A DNA stretch of 64,000 nt from Aquiluna borgnonia (GTDB lineage Bacteria; Actinomycetota; Actinomycetes; Actinomycetales; Microbacteriaceae): the NCBI RefSeq assembly GCF_013283855.1, contig NZ_CP054056.1:1116001-1180000 (forward strand). The letters run 5' to 3'. Of this stretch, positions 1 to 8,319 are shown in pieces. Under the pieces are notes generated by a model. The model made no database searches, was not told where the DNA came from, and worked only from the letters and a program-made list of their open reading frames with translations. The translations under genes and the position numbers were made by a program. Each line of letters starts with the position of its first letter. Within the stretch, counting starts at the first letter, position 1.

Positions 1-779
1 GAGCTAAGAATGACATAACTTGGCTAATCGATCACTTGTCTCGCTCCATGGAGAGAACGGTTGGGGAATTCGGGGTTCCCGAAGACGCCGCTAAATCAAA
101 TGCTGAGGCCGAGGATCTAATTCATGAAGTTGTGCAAAAGAGATTTGAACAGCTTGCGGCGGGAGCGGACCCGAATGTTTCAGATGTCATAACGCAAGTC
201 TCCACCGCTCTCCAGAGGGGTAAAGTCGATGCAGACGAAGTTGTCGGCCTGACTCACCTTGTCTATTCAGCCTCTACTGATGCTCCTTCAGCTCTGTTGA
301 CAAACTGCGTTGCAGTGTTGGATAAGTTTCCTCAACTGCAAGTTTTCTTGCGAGAGCACCCAGAGATGATCACCAATTTCATCGAGGAAGTACTGAGATA
401 CGACACCCCTGGTCAAAACGTTTCCAGACAGACAACGGTAGAACTGACTTTCTCGGGAGTTGCTATTCCCGCGAACTCAAGAGTCATGCTTCTGCAGGGA
501 TCGGCTAACCGGGATGAGAGAGTGTTTGAGAATCCAGATCTGTTTGATGTGACCAGAGATTTCACTAAAACGCCAAAGATTGCCTCTTTCGGAGACGGGA
601 TACATGCCTGCATGGGAGCTCCACTCGCTCGCTTGATGGCGAGAATAACTGTTGAAGTCTTGTTAGAACAACCAGATGAAATTCGAATCGTGGGCTTCCC
701 TGAACGCTGGGTCAAGCAATTAGTTCGAGGTTTCTCCAAACTGCCAATTAAGTTCGTATCCCCAGGTACCAAGTTCTAG
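1..779 (+). CDS. Cytochrome P450, C-terminal part (5' end outside window)
   Basis: The reading frame is open from the first bases of the window (frame of position 3), so the N-terminus lies outside; an internal TTG at 36 is not a credible start. P450s are haem-thiolate monooxygenases. The visible part carries the I-helix region (ASTDAP in place of the usual AGxDT), the K-helix ExxR motif (EEVLR), and the haem loop FGDGIHACMG with the cysteine ligand, followed by a normal C-terminus. No redox partner gene is seen nearby. The gene ends 7 bases before the convergent creatininase-like gene. Substrate unknown. The family call is firm. Confidence 0.93.
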   Translation, partial: AKNDITWLIDHLSRSMERTVGEFGVPEDAAKSNAEAEDLIHEVVQKRFEQLAAGADPNVSDVITQVSTALQRGKVDADEVVGLTHLVYSASTDAPSALLTNCVAVLDKFPQLQVFLREHPEMITNFIEEVLRYDTPGQNVSRQTTVELTFSGVAIPANSRVMLLQGSANRDERVFENPDLFDVTRDFTKTPKIASFGDGIHACMGAPLARLMARITVEVLLEQPDEIRIVGFPERWVKQLVRGFSKLPIKFVSPGTKF

Positions 780-786
780 CCAAAAA

Positions 787-1524
787 CTAGTCTGCCAAGG
801 CCGAACCTACAGAAAGTTCAATAGCCTCGCTCAGTTTCAAAGCTAGTGCGTGTGCTTCAGCAGGTTGGTATTTCCTGGGATCCTCACCAAAAACTCCCCA
901 AAGGACATGAGAAGGGTCATGTCGATGCAACCCATATGAATCCCCGTCCGGGTCGATGGCAGGCACCTTGTCAATGCTTGGGAGTTGAGAGAGGTCTATG
1001 GTCAAAGGTTCAAACCGAGACAATACAGTGGTCTCAAAAACGCCAGCGTGATCCGGACTCGGGGTAGAGTCAAGGGGCATATTTATCGCCAGATCAATGA
1101 CCTTCATGTAATTCGCCCCCTGGCGCCAACGCTCCGCAATAGAGGAGATCATTTCGAGTTGCTCTGGCGCAAAATGGCCCGAAAAAATAACCGCAACCTT
1201 GACGCCTAGCTCCTGGAGACGTGTCAGCGTTTGCTCTAACATCCCCCTAATTTCCACTTCGTCGTTCATCATGATCGTCCACGGATAAGATTTATGACTG
1301 CCGCCGGTGCCGTAGTAAAGAGGTGGAAGCACCGCCCCACCAAATCTATGGGCCGTGAGGCAGGTTAGACCATGAGCGTTGAGAGCGTCGAGTCCAAATG
1401 GGAGATGCTCCTGGTGAAACTCAAAGGCACCAATCGGAATAAATACAACTGACCTTTTGGCCAATGCGTCTCGTAGCTGACCTGGGCGCATTAGTTCCAT
1501 TTGCACATTGCGAAATTCAGTCAT
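787..1524 (-). CDS. Creatininase-family amidohydrolase
   Basis: A protein of about 245 residues of the creatininase / MftE-like fold, a metal-dependent amidohydrolase family. The metal-site pattern is visible: IGAFEFHQEHLPFGLDA (family form PxGxxEQHGxHLPxxTD), SGHF where NGHGGN is usual, and a downstream FETT glutamate. The frame is open further upstream, but ATG at 1524 is preferred: GAGGAG lies directly before it and it starts 13 bases after the aldo-keto reductase stop. It is probably co-transcribed with that reductase. The substrate is unknown; in this setting a lactone or amide of a sugar or cyclitol derivative is possible, but that is inference. Confidence 0.85.
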   Translation of the reverse strand: MTEFRNVQMELMRPGQLRDALAKRSVVFIPIGAFEFHQEHLPFGLDALNAHGLTCLTAHRFGGAVLPPLYYGTGGSHKSYPWTIMMNDEVEIRGMLEQTLTRLQELGVKVAVIFSGHFAPEQLEMISSIAERWRQGANYMKVIDLAINMPLDSTPSPDHAGVFETTVLSRFEPLTIDLSQLPSIDKVPAIDPDGDSYGLHRHDPSHVLWGVFGEDPRKYQPAEAHALALKLSEAIELSVGSALAD

Positions 1525-1537
1525 TTTCTCCTCATGC

Positions 1538-2530
1538 CTAGGCGGGGCTACTGATTTTGTAATAGTTGCGTGGCCAGTTGAACTCAGCAATTTTCTCCAA
1601 CAATTCTTCGGGAAACTGCTGGCCGTCGGAATACGCAACGTTTCTATCAACGCTCTTAATATTGCTCATGCCAGGAATGGTCGAAGATACGCTTGGAGAG
1701 CTAAGCGAGTAACGAATCGCCGCTTCAGCCAAAGACTCGAAGTAAGGCCTCACGACCCCTTTGAGGCGCTCGATTCTCTCAAGGGTCACAGCGAATCTAT
1801 CCCCACCAAAAAGTTGAGATTGAACAGAATTCTCCATCCAAGTGGAAGGAGTACTCTCAGTCCACATCCCGGACAGCGAGCCGGAATCCATTGGAACTCT
1901 AGCAATTGCTGCCGTGTTGGTTTTGGCACAAGCCTCAAAGAGACCCTCGGTTGCTGGTCTTTGTTCAAACAAATTAAAAATGACCTGAACCGAGGAAACT
2001 AATCTCAATTCGGCTGCAACAATCCCTTCATTGGGCCGGTAGTCGCGAAGGGATACTCCGACCTGGTCAATTTTCCCTTCCAGCCGAAGTTCATTTATGG
2101 TTTCAAGCCAGTCCAGAGAGGTTGCTAAATCTGGTGCCCAGCAGTGAAGCTGAAGGAGATCGAGTCTTTCCACTCCGAGCCTTCGCAGTGAGCCCTCGAT
2201 GTTCTCGCGAAGATACCACCTTGGGTAACGCCCGCGCATTTCCGGACGATCCTCGTCAGGATCTGGCCATCGGATAGGCCGTACCTTCGTAGCGACGTAA
2301 ATCTGGCCACCATCCCACTTCCTGAGCGACTGACCAATTACAGACTCACTTCGACCGTCGCCATAGAGTTCTGCAGTGTCAACGAAGTTGATCCCCTGCT
2401 CGTATGCGTGCAGTAGAGTCCTAATGGACTCGCTGTCATCCACAGGGCCCCATGTCCCACCAAGTTGCCAACCACCGAAGGCAATTTCGCTAACTTGCCA
2501 ATCGGTATTGCCAAAATTCCTGTATTTCAT
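1538..2530 (-). CDS. Aldo-keto reductase
   Basis: A 330-residue NAD(P)H-dependent aldo-keto reductase. The catalytic tetrad context is readable: FVDTAELYG (Asp and Tyr), YVATK (Lys) and LLQLH (His), within an (alpha/beta)8 barrel of normal length. Proteins of this subfamily often act on sugars, deoxy sugars or small aldehydes. GGGAG precedes the ATG. A perfect 16-base palindrome (2569-2584) sits 39 bases upstream, between this start and the stop of the Gfo/Idh/MocA gene, so it may have its own regulated promoter. Substrate is not predictable from sequence; the sugar-catabolic context is suggestive. Confidence 0.9.
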   Translation of the reverse strand: MKYRNFGNTDWQVSEIAFGGWQLGGTWGPVDDSESIRTLLHAYEQGINFVDTAELYGDGRSESVIGQSLRKWDGGQIYVATKVRPIRWPDPDEDRPEMRGRYPRWYLRENIEGSLRRLGVERLDLLQLHCWAPDLATSLDWLETINELRLEGKIDQVGVSLRDYRPNEGIVAAELRLVSSVQVIFNLFEQRPATEGLFEACAKTNTAAIARVPMDSGSLSGMWTESTPSTWMENSVQSQLFGGDRFAVTLERIERLKGVVRPYFESLAEAAIRYSLSSPSVSSTIPGMSNIKSVDRNVAYSDGQQFPEELLEKIAEFNWPRNYYKISSPA

Positions 2531-2568
2531 TAGACAACTCCCAGAATTTTTACTCCACCTGCCACAAG

Positions 2569-2584
2569 ACTAGCACGTGCTAGT
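2569..2584. promoter_or_regulatory. Perfect 16-base palindrome, candidate operator
   Basis: ACTAGCACGTGCTAGT is its own reverse complement with no loop, so it fits a dimeric repressor site better than an RNA hairpin. It lies in the 70-base gap between the oxidoreductase stop (2601) and the aldo-keto reductase start (2530). No regulator gene is adjacent. Confidence 0.5.
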
Positions 2585-2600
2585 TCTTCAAGATTCGAGT

Positions 2601-3638
2601 TCACTTAATTTGAGCGCCTATTAGCTGCACGATTTTTTCACACACTTCTAGGTTTGCAATTGAGTCTGCATGAGATTCGAAAGGCGACTCGACTAACCCT
2701 TGGTCAATGAACTTTGCCATTGCCGTGGCCTGATAGCACAGCCCGTCATGGCCTTGTACATTCGACTCATCCTGCCAAGTCGATACTTCTCCATAAAATT
2801 CTTGAGGACTGAGATCGATTCGACTTGGGATGCAGAATTCTGGGCCGACATTCATCTTCGCTCGAGTTCCGCTCACTTGACCGGTTGCCGGAATTCCGGA
2901 TCGGCCCGACACTAAAACGTAGGCTCGAGAGCCGTCTGGATACCGCAGTTGCGCGGAAACTTCTTCGTCGATTCCGTCAAGATTTAGGACTGCCTGAGCC
3001 GTTATTTCCTCAGGGTTTCCTAAGAAAGTCTGGCAGAAGCTAATGGCATAAATTCCCATGTCGAACAGCGGGTCGCCGCCGTTTTTTGTGAATAGCCGCT
3101 TCATGTCCAAGTTGGATTGACACATAGAGACATTGACCATCTCTATTTTTCCAAAAGTTCGGTCTTCAAGGAGCTGGCGAATAATGTCGTACTGGGGCAG
3201 ATACCTCGTCCACATGGCCTCCATCGCAAGCAGCCCGTTTGACCTAGCGACTTCGAAGATTTCCCGTGCTTCAGAGGGTTCCAAGGCGACGGGTTTCTCA
3301 ATCAACACGTGCTTACCTGCAGCAATTGAGAGCATTGCGTGTTCGAAGTGTTGACTGGGAAGCGTAGCGACATAGATTATGTCGACATCATCTCGCGATA
3401 CCAGAGCTTCGTAAGTGTCATGGGATTCAATTCCAAATCTTTGCCCATAATCCCTCGCTCTGCCGTGCGTTCGGGACGCAACGGCAACGATTTTTTGAGT
3501 TGTGTGTTTTTGAACCGTTCCGATGAATTGCGCGGCAATACCGCCGGCTCCAATTACACCCCATCGGTAAGAGCCAACGCTGTGGGGGTCAATGATTCGA
3601 GGTGAGGGAATACGAATCCTGTCTCCTGGAATTTGCAT
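2601..3638 (-). CDS. Gfo/Idh/MocA-family oxidoreductase
   Basis: A 345-residue NAD(P)-dependent sugar/cyclitol dehydrogenase-like protein. The N-terminal Rossmann motif GVIGAGGIA, the EKP motif (LIEKPVAL) with the catalytic lysine, and the MEAMWTRYLP segment place it in the dihydrodiol/xylose dehydrogenase-like branch, the same branch as the gene at 48865 and unlike the IolG-type gene at 7288. An upstream TTG at 3653 is in frame, but ATG at 3638 has AGGAG five bases ahead and is chosen. A 17-base palindrome (3651-3667) lies just upstream of the ribosome binding site. Substrate unknown. Confidence 0.88.
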   Translation of the reverse strand: MQIPGDRIRIPSPRIIDPHSVGSYRWGVIGAGGIAAQFIGTVQKHTTQKIVAVASRTHGRARDYGQRFGIESHDTYEALVSRDDVDIIYVATLPSQHFEHAMLSIAAGKHVLIEKPVALEPSEAREIFEVARSNGLLAMEAMWTRYLPQYDIIRQLLEDRTFGKIEMVNVSMCQSNLDMKRLFTKNGGDPLFDMGIYAISFCQTFLGNPEEITAQAVLNLDGIDEEVSAQLRYPDGSRAYVLVSGRSGIPATGQVSGTRAKMNVGPEFCIPSRIDLSPQEFYGEVSTWQDESNVQGHDGLCYQATAMAKFIDQGLVESPFESHADSIANLEVCEKIVQLIGAQIK

Positions 3639-3650
3639 TGAACTCCTATT

Positions 3651-3667
3651 CAAAAATTAAATTTTTG
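3651..3667. promoter_or_regulatory. 17-base perfect palindrome, candidate operator
   Basis: CAAAAATTAAATTTTTG has 8-base perfect arms around one central base. It lies 13 bases upstream of the ATG at 3638 and just before its AGGAG ribosome binding site, where a bound repressor would block transcription start. It is AT-rich, so chance occurrence cannot be excluded. The rest of the gap to 3901 shows no gene and no clear promoter. Confidence 0.4.
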
Positions 3668-3901
3668 TCGGCTGATTTGTGTGCAAAAGAGTGAAAACTT
3701 CAGGTCAGTCTCCAGAAAAGACCACTTCCCTCTGCAGTCATGACTCGTGCGTGCGAAAACTCGAAAACAAAGTGCCGTTTTACAAAAAAATCGACTTGGG
3801 AGCCTCAATGGCGTCATGACAACTTCCTCATACCGATTTCCAGGACCCAAATAATTGAGGTACGCCAGATCGTCTCAGATCTGCTAGTGAAAGTCTTGGA
3901 C

Positions 3902-4717
3902 CTAGTCCAGTACCTGCTTGATGTTTCCAGTCAAGCTGGCCAATTCAGCCTCGAGTTCGGCCATTGCCTCACCACCGGCCATCAGGTCGGTGATTTGCTC
4001 CCTGGTCCGCTCGCCCTTCGCGAAGTCATCAGCCTTTTCACCGTGAATCAGAACGGCGAAGTGGTCTCCAACTGTCAGAGCGTGGGAAACGTTGTGAGTG
4101 ACCAGTACCACAGCAATGCCACGGTGCTTAGCCTGCATAATGATTCGAAGCACGTGGGCAGCTTCTTTGACACCCAGTGCTGCCGTTGGTTCATCCAGAA
4201 TCAAAATCTTTGCACCGAAGAAGACTGCGCGAGCAATCGCAGATACCTGGCGTTCACCACCGGAAAGGCTTCCAACTAAACGGTCGCCATCTGTAACGCG
4301 AGTAATCCCCATCTGCTGCATTTGCTCAACAACGACGCCGTTTGCAAACTTTCGATCGAAGCGCTTGAACGGACCCCAACCTTTTGTTGGCTCAAGACCA
4401 ACAAAGAAGGAGCGCCCTAGCGACATAAGAGGAAAGGTGCCGCCGAACTGGTGAACAGTTGAGATGCCTCGATCAGATGCGTCACGAGGGCTTTCAAAAC
4501 TCACCTTGTCACCATCGAATTCAATTTCCCCAGATGTTGGACTGTGGAAACCAGACAACACTTTGATCAAGGTGGACTTTCCCGCTCCGTTGTCGCCAAG
4601 TAGGCAAAGTACCTGTCCTGGGTGAATGTCTAGTGAGACATTCTTGAGTGCTGCGTAGCTGCCGAAGATCTTTGAAACGTTCTTTAGGCTCATCAATGGA
4701 TGCGATTTTGCAGACAT
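3902..4717 (-). CDS. Sugar ABC transporter ATP-binding protein (CUT2-like)
   Basis: A 271-residue single-domain ABC ATPase. Walker A is GDNGAGKST, the signature is LSGGERQ, Walker B is ILILDEPTAAL, and the H-loop lies in VTHNVSHAL. This is the short, one-cassette form of the RbsA/FrcA type, half the length of classical RbsA. It energises the permease at 4717-5736 and the binding protein at 5843-6895; its ATG shares one base with the permease stop. Next to inositol catabolic genes it is a good candidate for an inositol importer (compare Caulobacter IatA), which is inference. Confidence 0.92.
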   Translation of the reverse strand: MSAKSHPLMSLKNVSKIFGSYAALKNVSLDIHPGQVLCLLGDNGAGKSTLIKVLSGFHSPTSGEIEFDGDKVSFESPRDASDRGISTVHQFGGTFPLMSLGRSFFVGLEPTKGWGPFKRFDRKFANGVVVEQMQQMGITRVTDGDRLVGSLSGGERQVSAIARAVFFGAKILILDEPTAALGVKEAAHVLRIIMQAKHRGIAVVLVTHNVSHALTVGDHFAVLIHGEKADDFAKGERTREQITDLMAGGEAMAELEAELASLTGNIKQVLD

Positions 4718-5736
4718 TATTTTGTTCCCTTCGGTGCGATCTTGTCCTTGACTTTCTTGACGCTTGACATTGCTAGTTTGCGGTAGGAATTGTTTGCGAG
4801 CACAGCCAGCAGGACCAAGATTCCAATGATTAGGTTGGACCAGTCACCACCCCAATCCGTTGAATTAACACCTGTAACCACAATGGCAAAGGTGATAGTT
4901 CCGAGAATTACACCAATTGGTGAGCCGTAACCTCCGGTAAGCAGCACGCCACCAATCACAACAGCGATGATTGTGAAGAACACCTTGTCCTGACCTGCAG
5001 AAACTTGGGCACTGCCGTACAAGGCAACAGTGGTGACACCGAATACTGCCGCACCAAATCCAGATGCTGTAAAGAGAGCAATCGTGGTCTTCTCCACCGG
5101 AACTCCTGCGGCGCGAGCCGATTGCTCATCTCCTCCGATGGCCCAAATCCAGTTTCCGTACTTGGTCCGGTACATAATCCATGAAATTACGAGTGAAAAA
5201 ATAATTGCGATGTAAATAGCATTTTCAAAAGTCAGAAAAATGCGTCCACCGATGGTGTCCTTCACCCATTGATCGGGCTGGTGAGCCTGTTGGACGTTAC
5301 TCACGATAAGTTTCGTGACACCAAAGATGAGTCCTCGGATAAAGAACGACATTCCCAGAGTGACGATGAAGGACGAGAGCTTAACCCGAGTGATCAACAC
5401 ACCGTTCAGAAATCCGAAAAAGGTCCCAGTCAGCAAACCTGCTGGCAAAGCGATCCAGTCTGGAAGACCGAAATGCCCTCCCAGCAAAGCGTATGTCATG
5501 GCAGAAGCCGCGATGTTGGCACCTACGGATAAATCCAAATGCCCAGCAATCATCACCAGGGCGATGGGGAGCGCCACAATCGCTAGTTCAGCAGCGACGT
5601 TGACCCATCCGGCGGTGACAAGCACAGATGGGAAGATCGGCCATCCAAAGTAAAGGAAGAAAAAATAAACAACCACCGCTCCAACAAATGCGGCAAACTC
5701 CGGCTTACGCGGAATGGACTTCAACTTATCTAACAA
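4717..5736 (-). CDS. Sugar ABC transporter permease (CUT2-like)
   Basis: An integral membrane permease of the RbsC/XylH/BPD_transp_2 type, about 339 residues, with many hydrophobic helices and the conserved segment GGYGSPIGVILG near the C-terminus. Two TTG starts are possible: 5760 has no visible ribosome binding site, while TTG at 5736 has AGGAG nine bases ahead, so 5736 is preferred with moderate confidence. The gene follows the binding-protein gene after a strong hairpin (5778-5815) and overlaps the ATPase start by one base. It forms the membrane channel of the putative inositol/sugar importer. Confidence 0.9.
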   Translation of the reverse strand: MLDKLKSIPRKPEFAAFVGAVVVYFFFLYFGWPIFPSVLVTAGWVNVAAELAIVALPIALVMIAGHLDLSVGANIAASAMTYALLGGHFGLPDWIALPAGLLTGTFFGFLNGVLITRVKLSSFIVTLGMSFFIRGLIFGVTKLIVSNVQQAHQPDQWVKDTIGGRIFLTFENAIYIAIIFSLVISWIMYRTKYGNWIWAIGGDEQSARAAGVPVEKTTIALFTASGFGAAVFGVTTVALYGSAQVSAGQDKVFFTIIAVVIGGVLLTGGYGSPIGVILGTITFAIVVTGVNSTDWGGDWSNLIIGILVLLAVLANNSYRKLAMSSVKKVKDKIAPKGTK

Positions 5737-5777
5737 GTCTCTGCTCTCCTGATTGATCAAACTCTACAGCTGTGAAG

Positions 5778-5815
5778 GAACGGGTGGGTGAACCCGGAGG
5801 CGCACCCACCCGTTC
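5778..5815 (-). terminator. Intra-operon hairpin after binding-protein gene
   Basis: Arms GAACGGGTGGGTG and CACCCACCCGTTC (13 bp, perfect) enclose a 12-base loop. It lies right after the binding-protein stop (5843) and before the permease. No T-run follows on the minus strand, so it more likely stabilises the upstream mRNA or slows polymerase than terminates fully; excess binding protein over permease would result. Confidence 0.65.
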
Positions 5816-5842
5816 ATTTGCTTCTTATTGAGTCGACTCGAT

Positions 5843-6895
5843 TTAACGGTAACCCTCAGCAACGCCGGTTAGAACTGCATCGGCATTGTCCGCGGTGATT
5901 AGCGATGGGCCGGTCAAAATGACTGGGTTAGCAGGAAGGATTGCGTACTGGTCGTACATCCATGCCTGAGAAACAGCCAACCATCCCTGGTACCAACCCT
6001 GCTGGTCTACAGCAAATAGGGTTTCTCCAGACTTGATTCTGTTAATGATGTTCTCCGAAACGTCCCATCCGCCTGTTGCAGCGCTGATGCCCGCAGCCTT
6101 GAGGGCAGCATCAACGGCATCGGCGTCGGCAGCTGAACCAGTTGCGAAACCATCAATCGATGGATCCTTTGCTAGCTCTGCCTGAACCGCAGCGGTGATT
6201 GCTGCAGCGTCACCGAATGACTCTGGTGGAAGGATGATCTGGTCAGCCTGGATGCCAGCGCCAGTGGCGCCGTCAACTAGACCGCCACAGCGCTGCTGCC
6301 AGTTAATTGCACCAGGCTGGGTGTTCACGCAACGAACGTTCTTGTAGCCCTCGGAGGCGAAGTACTCTCCGGCGCGGACGCCAGCCAAGTACTCGTCGGT
6401 ACCGTAGTAGCCGTATGCCTTGATGCTTCCGTCTTCAAGGGTGGGTAGCCCCGAGTTGTACATGAACACCTTAACGCCAGCTGCGGTGGCTGCCTCTAGG
6501 GCAGGACCCTCTGCTGCTGCATCCCAAACTGGAACAGCCAACGAGGTGCACTCCTGAGCAACAGCTTGCTCAATTAGCTTCACCATGTCTGGGCCGATGT
6601 TGTCGTAGTTCGGTAGTGAGATCCAGGTGTACTTGCTCCCAGCCTGGGTGACTGCCTGACCAGCTAGATCTGCACCATTCTTCAATACAGCGAAAAATGC
6701 ATCAGCACCACCAATCGCACATACGTGGCGAGGGTTCGCAGATGATCCGGTGGCAACTGAAGATGCGTCTTCGGTTGATCCGGCGTCGGTGGTGGATGCA
6801 GTTTCGGTGGTGGCAGCGGAGCTGCAACCAGAGACCACGAGGGTTGCCGCTGCAAGGGCAGCCCAGAGGCCTTGCTTCTTAAGGGTAACTTTCAC
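5843..6895 (-). CDS. Sugar ABC transporter substrate-binding lipoprotein
   Basis: A 350-residue RbsB-like periplasmic-binding-protein-4 family lipoprotein. The signal peptide ends in the lipobox VVSGC (Cys24), followed by an Ala/Ser/Thr-rich linker that tethers it to the membrane. The start is GTG with AAGGA nine bases ahead. It is the first gene of the binding protein-permease-ATPase set. A TTGT-N4-ACAT motif (6983-6994) lies 88 bases upstream and matches sites before the inositol genes, which supports inositol or a related cyclitol as ligand. Ligand assignment is inference; the family is clear. Confidence 0.92.
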   Translation of the reverse strand: MKVTLKKQGLWAALAAATLVVSGCSSAATTETASTTDAGSTEDASSVATGSSANPRHVCAIGGADAFFAVLKNGADLAGQAVTQAGSKYTWISLPNYDNIGPDMVKLIEQAVAQECTSLAVPVWDAAAEGPALEAATAAGVKVFMYNSGLPTLEDGSIKAYGYYGTDEYLAGVRAGEYFASEGYKNVRCVNTQPGAINWQQRCGGLVDGATGAGIQADQIILPPESFGDAAAITAAVQAELAKDPSIDGFATGSAADADAVDAALKAAGISAATGGWDVSENIINRIKSGETLFAVDQQGWYQGWLAVSQAWMYDQYAILPANPVILTGPSLITADNADAVLTGVAEGYR

Positions 6896-7287
6896 TTCGT
6901 TGTGTCCTTACTTCGTCGAGTAGTTCGCGAATGGAACTTGCGAACCGGTTGCAGCTGCAACCTGGGAAAGAGCATACATAGTTTGTAAGCACATAAATAC
7001 ATAAATTCATAACGGTCTCGTAACCATGAATTTACGCTCATCACTAAATTTCAAAACGGGAAACAGGCCAGGAAATAACCTGTCTGTCAGGCGAAAGGAC
7101 ATAAAGTTCCTGTTTTGTTTCGTGGATGTAGAAAGTTGAACCCGCAGGGGAAACCACCAAAAATTTGGACAAACCACCTAGGAAGTGTTAACAAATTGTG
7201 ACCAGCAAACAGCGGATCAGGAAGTGGCTTCAAACACGAAGCCGCTCTTACGTCTTGAGAACGTGGGCGGACCCCACTGTCCCCTAT
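6896..7287. other. 392-base gene-free region upstream of sugar transporter
   Basis: No credible gene. It separates the IolG-like gene from the transporter operon. It holds the candidate GntR site TTGTAAGCACAT (6983-6994) and, overlapping it, a tandem repeat of ACATAAAT (6991-7006). The 8-mer ATTTATGT recurs at 9341-9348 in the divergent iol promoter region. The transporter promoter should lie in the AT-rich part between about 6960 and 7030 on the minus strand, but no convincing -35/-10 pair is visible. No terminator was recognised after the IolG-like gene. Confidence 0.6.
6983..6994. promoter_or_regulatory. Candidate GntR operator before sugar transporter
   Basis: TTGTAAGCACAT fits the TTGT-N4-ACA(A/T) pattern shared with 9323-9334, 10551-10562 and 18904-18915, and matches the 10551 site at 10 of 12 bases. 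It sits 88 bases upstream of the binding-protein start. Confidence 0.5.
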
Positions 7288-8304
7288 CTAGCTGACCTGA
7301 TAAAACGCTGGCATTGGCTGATAAGCAGCAGGGACCTTTTTGCCGCTGCGCAGTGCTTCCAGCCCTGCCTCTACGGCAGCGGCGGCTAGGTAGCCATCCC
7401 AAGCGGAAGGTCCATCAATTTTGCCTGCTTTGGCAGCGTTCACCCACCGTTGAATCTGACTGTCATATGCGGCGGCAAAACGGGGCTTGAAAGACATGTT
7501 TTCGTCCATTGAAATCTTTGCCGAAAAATTGGTTAGCATCCCCGAGGTGCGTCCTATCTCAGCCAAGCCCTCCTCGAATATCGCCTCGGTGCGAACCTGA
7601 TACCCAAATTGCGCTGAAACGTTCATTTCAACGACCGCCAGGACCCCTGACTCAGTCTCTAGCATCACGAGAATTGGTTCATTGAGGTGGACCGGGGATT
7701 TTGAGTTGCGCTTGAAGTGCCTCACCTCAACCGACGCAATTGGTGAATCGGTCAGGAATCGAACGACATCGATCTCGTGCACGACTGAGTCAAATATCAA
7801 CATGTCGTTGTGGTAGCTTTCGGGCACCGTTGGGTTTCGATGAGCACAGTGCAACCCAAGCAATTCACCTTGGTTTTTACTAACGATTAGCTCACGCAAC
7901 TGCATGTACCCGGAATCAAACCTTCTCATAAATCCAACTTGAACGAGATTTCGGCCAGTGGCCATTTCAGCTGCTACCACGCGCAGAGCAGAGCTCGAGT
8001 CTGGAGTTAGTGGCTTTTCGCAAAGAATAGGCAGATTGGCAGCCAGGGCAGGAATTAGAACTGACTCATGGAACTGGCCAGGGGTTGCAATCAACACCGC
8101 ATCCATGGCGCTGGCCTGGAGGGCTTCTTCTATGTTTGAAAACCACTTAGCCGAGGGAAGATTGGCCAACGCGGCTTTGGCTCGATTTTCGTCTGGTTCA
8201 ACGACAGCGCTTACTACGGCACCAACTATTCGAGAAGAAATTCGAATAATGTGGTCGGCGCCCATGAGCCCTGCGCCAACAACGGCAATTCTTAGATCTG
8301 GCAT
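7288..8304 (-). CDS. iolG: myo-Inositol 2-dehydrogenase-like (IolG family) oxidoreductase
   Basis: A 338-residue Gfo/Idh/MocA dehydrogenase. The Rossmann motif is AVVGAGLMGADH, the catalytic-lysine motif is CEKPLT, and the histidine/aspartate segment VVHEIDVVRFL matches inositol dehydrogenases. The expected role is NAD-dependent oxidation of myo-inositol to 2-keto-myo-inositol, the first catabolic step. It follows the IolE-like gene at 8320 by 15 bases on the same strand, and the remaining iol genes are divergent from that pair. Related dehydrogenases for scyllo- or chiro-inositol cannot be excluded from sequence. Confidence 0.82.
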   Translation of the reverse strand: MPDLRIAVVGAGLMGADHIIRISSRIVGAVVSAVVEPDENRAKAALANLPSAKWFSNIEEALQASAMDAVLIATPGQFHESVLIPALAANLPILCEKPLTPDSSSALRVVAAEMATGRNLVQVGFMRRFDSGYMQLRELIVSKNQGELLGLHCAHRNPTVPESYHNDMLIFDSVVHEIDVVRFLTDSPIASVEVRHFKRNSKSPVHLNEPILVMLETESGVLAVVEMNVSAQFGYQVRTEAIFEEGLAEIGRTSGMLTNFSAKISMDENMSFKPRFAAAYDSQIQRWVNAAKAGKIDGPSAWDGYLAAAAVEAGLEALRSGKKVPAAYQPMPAFYQVS

Positions 8305-8319
8305 GCTTTTTTCCTTTTC

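Noticed and set aside
3866-3883. CAGATC-N6-GATCTG inverted repeat after the ABC ATPase gene
   Set aside because: Six-base arms and no T-run; could be chance, so not called terminator or operator.
3740-4279. Plus-strand open frame of 179 codons opposite the ABC ATPase
   Set aside because: Most of it is antisense to a clear ATPase with all motifs; the product has no recognisable features.
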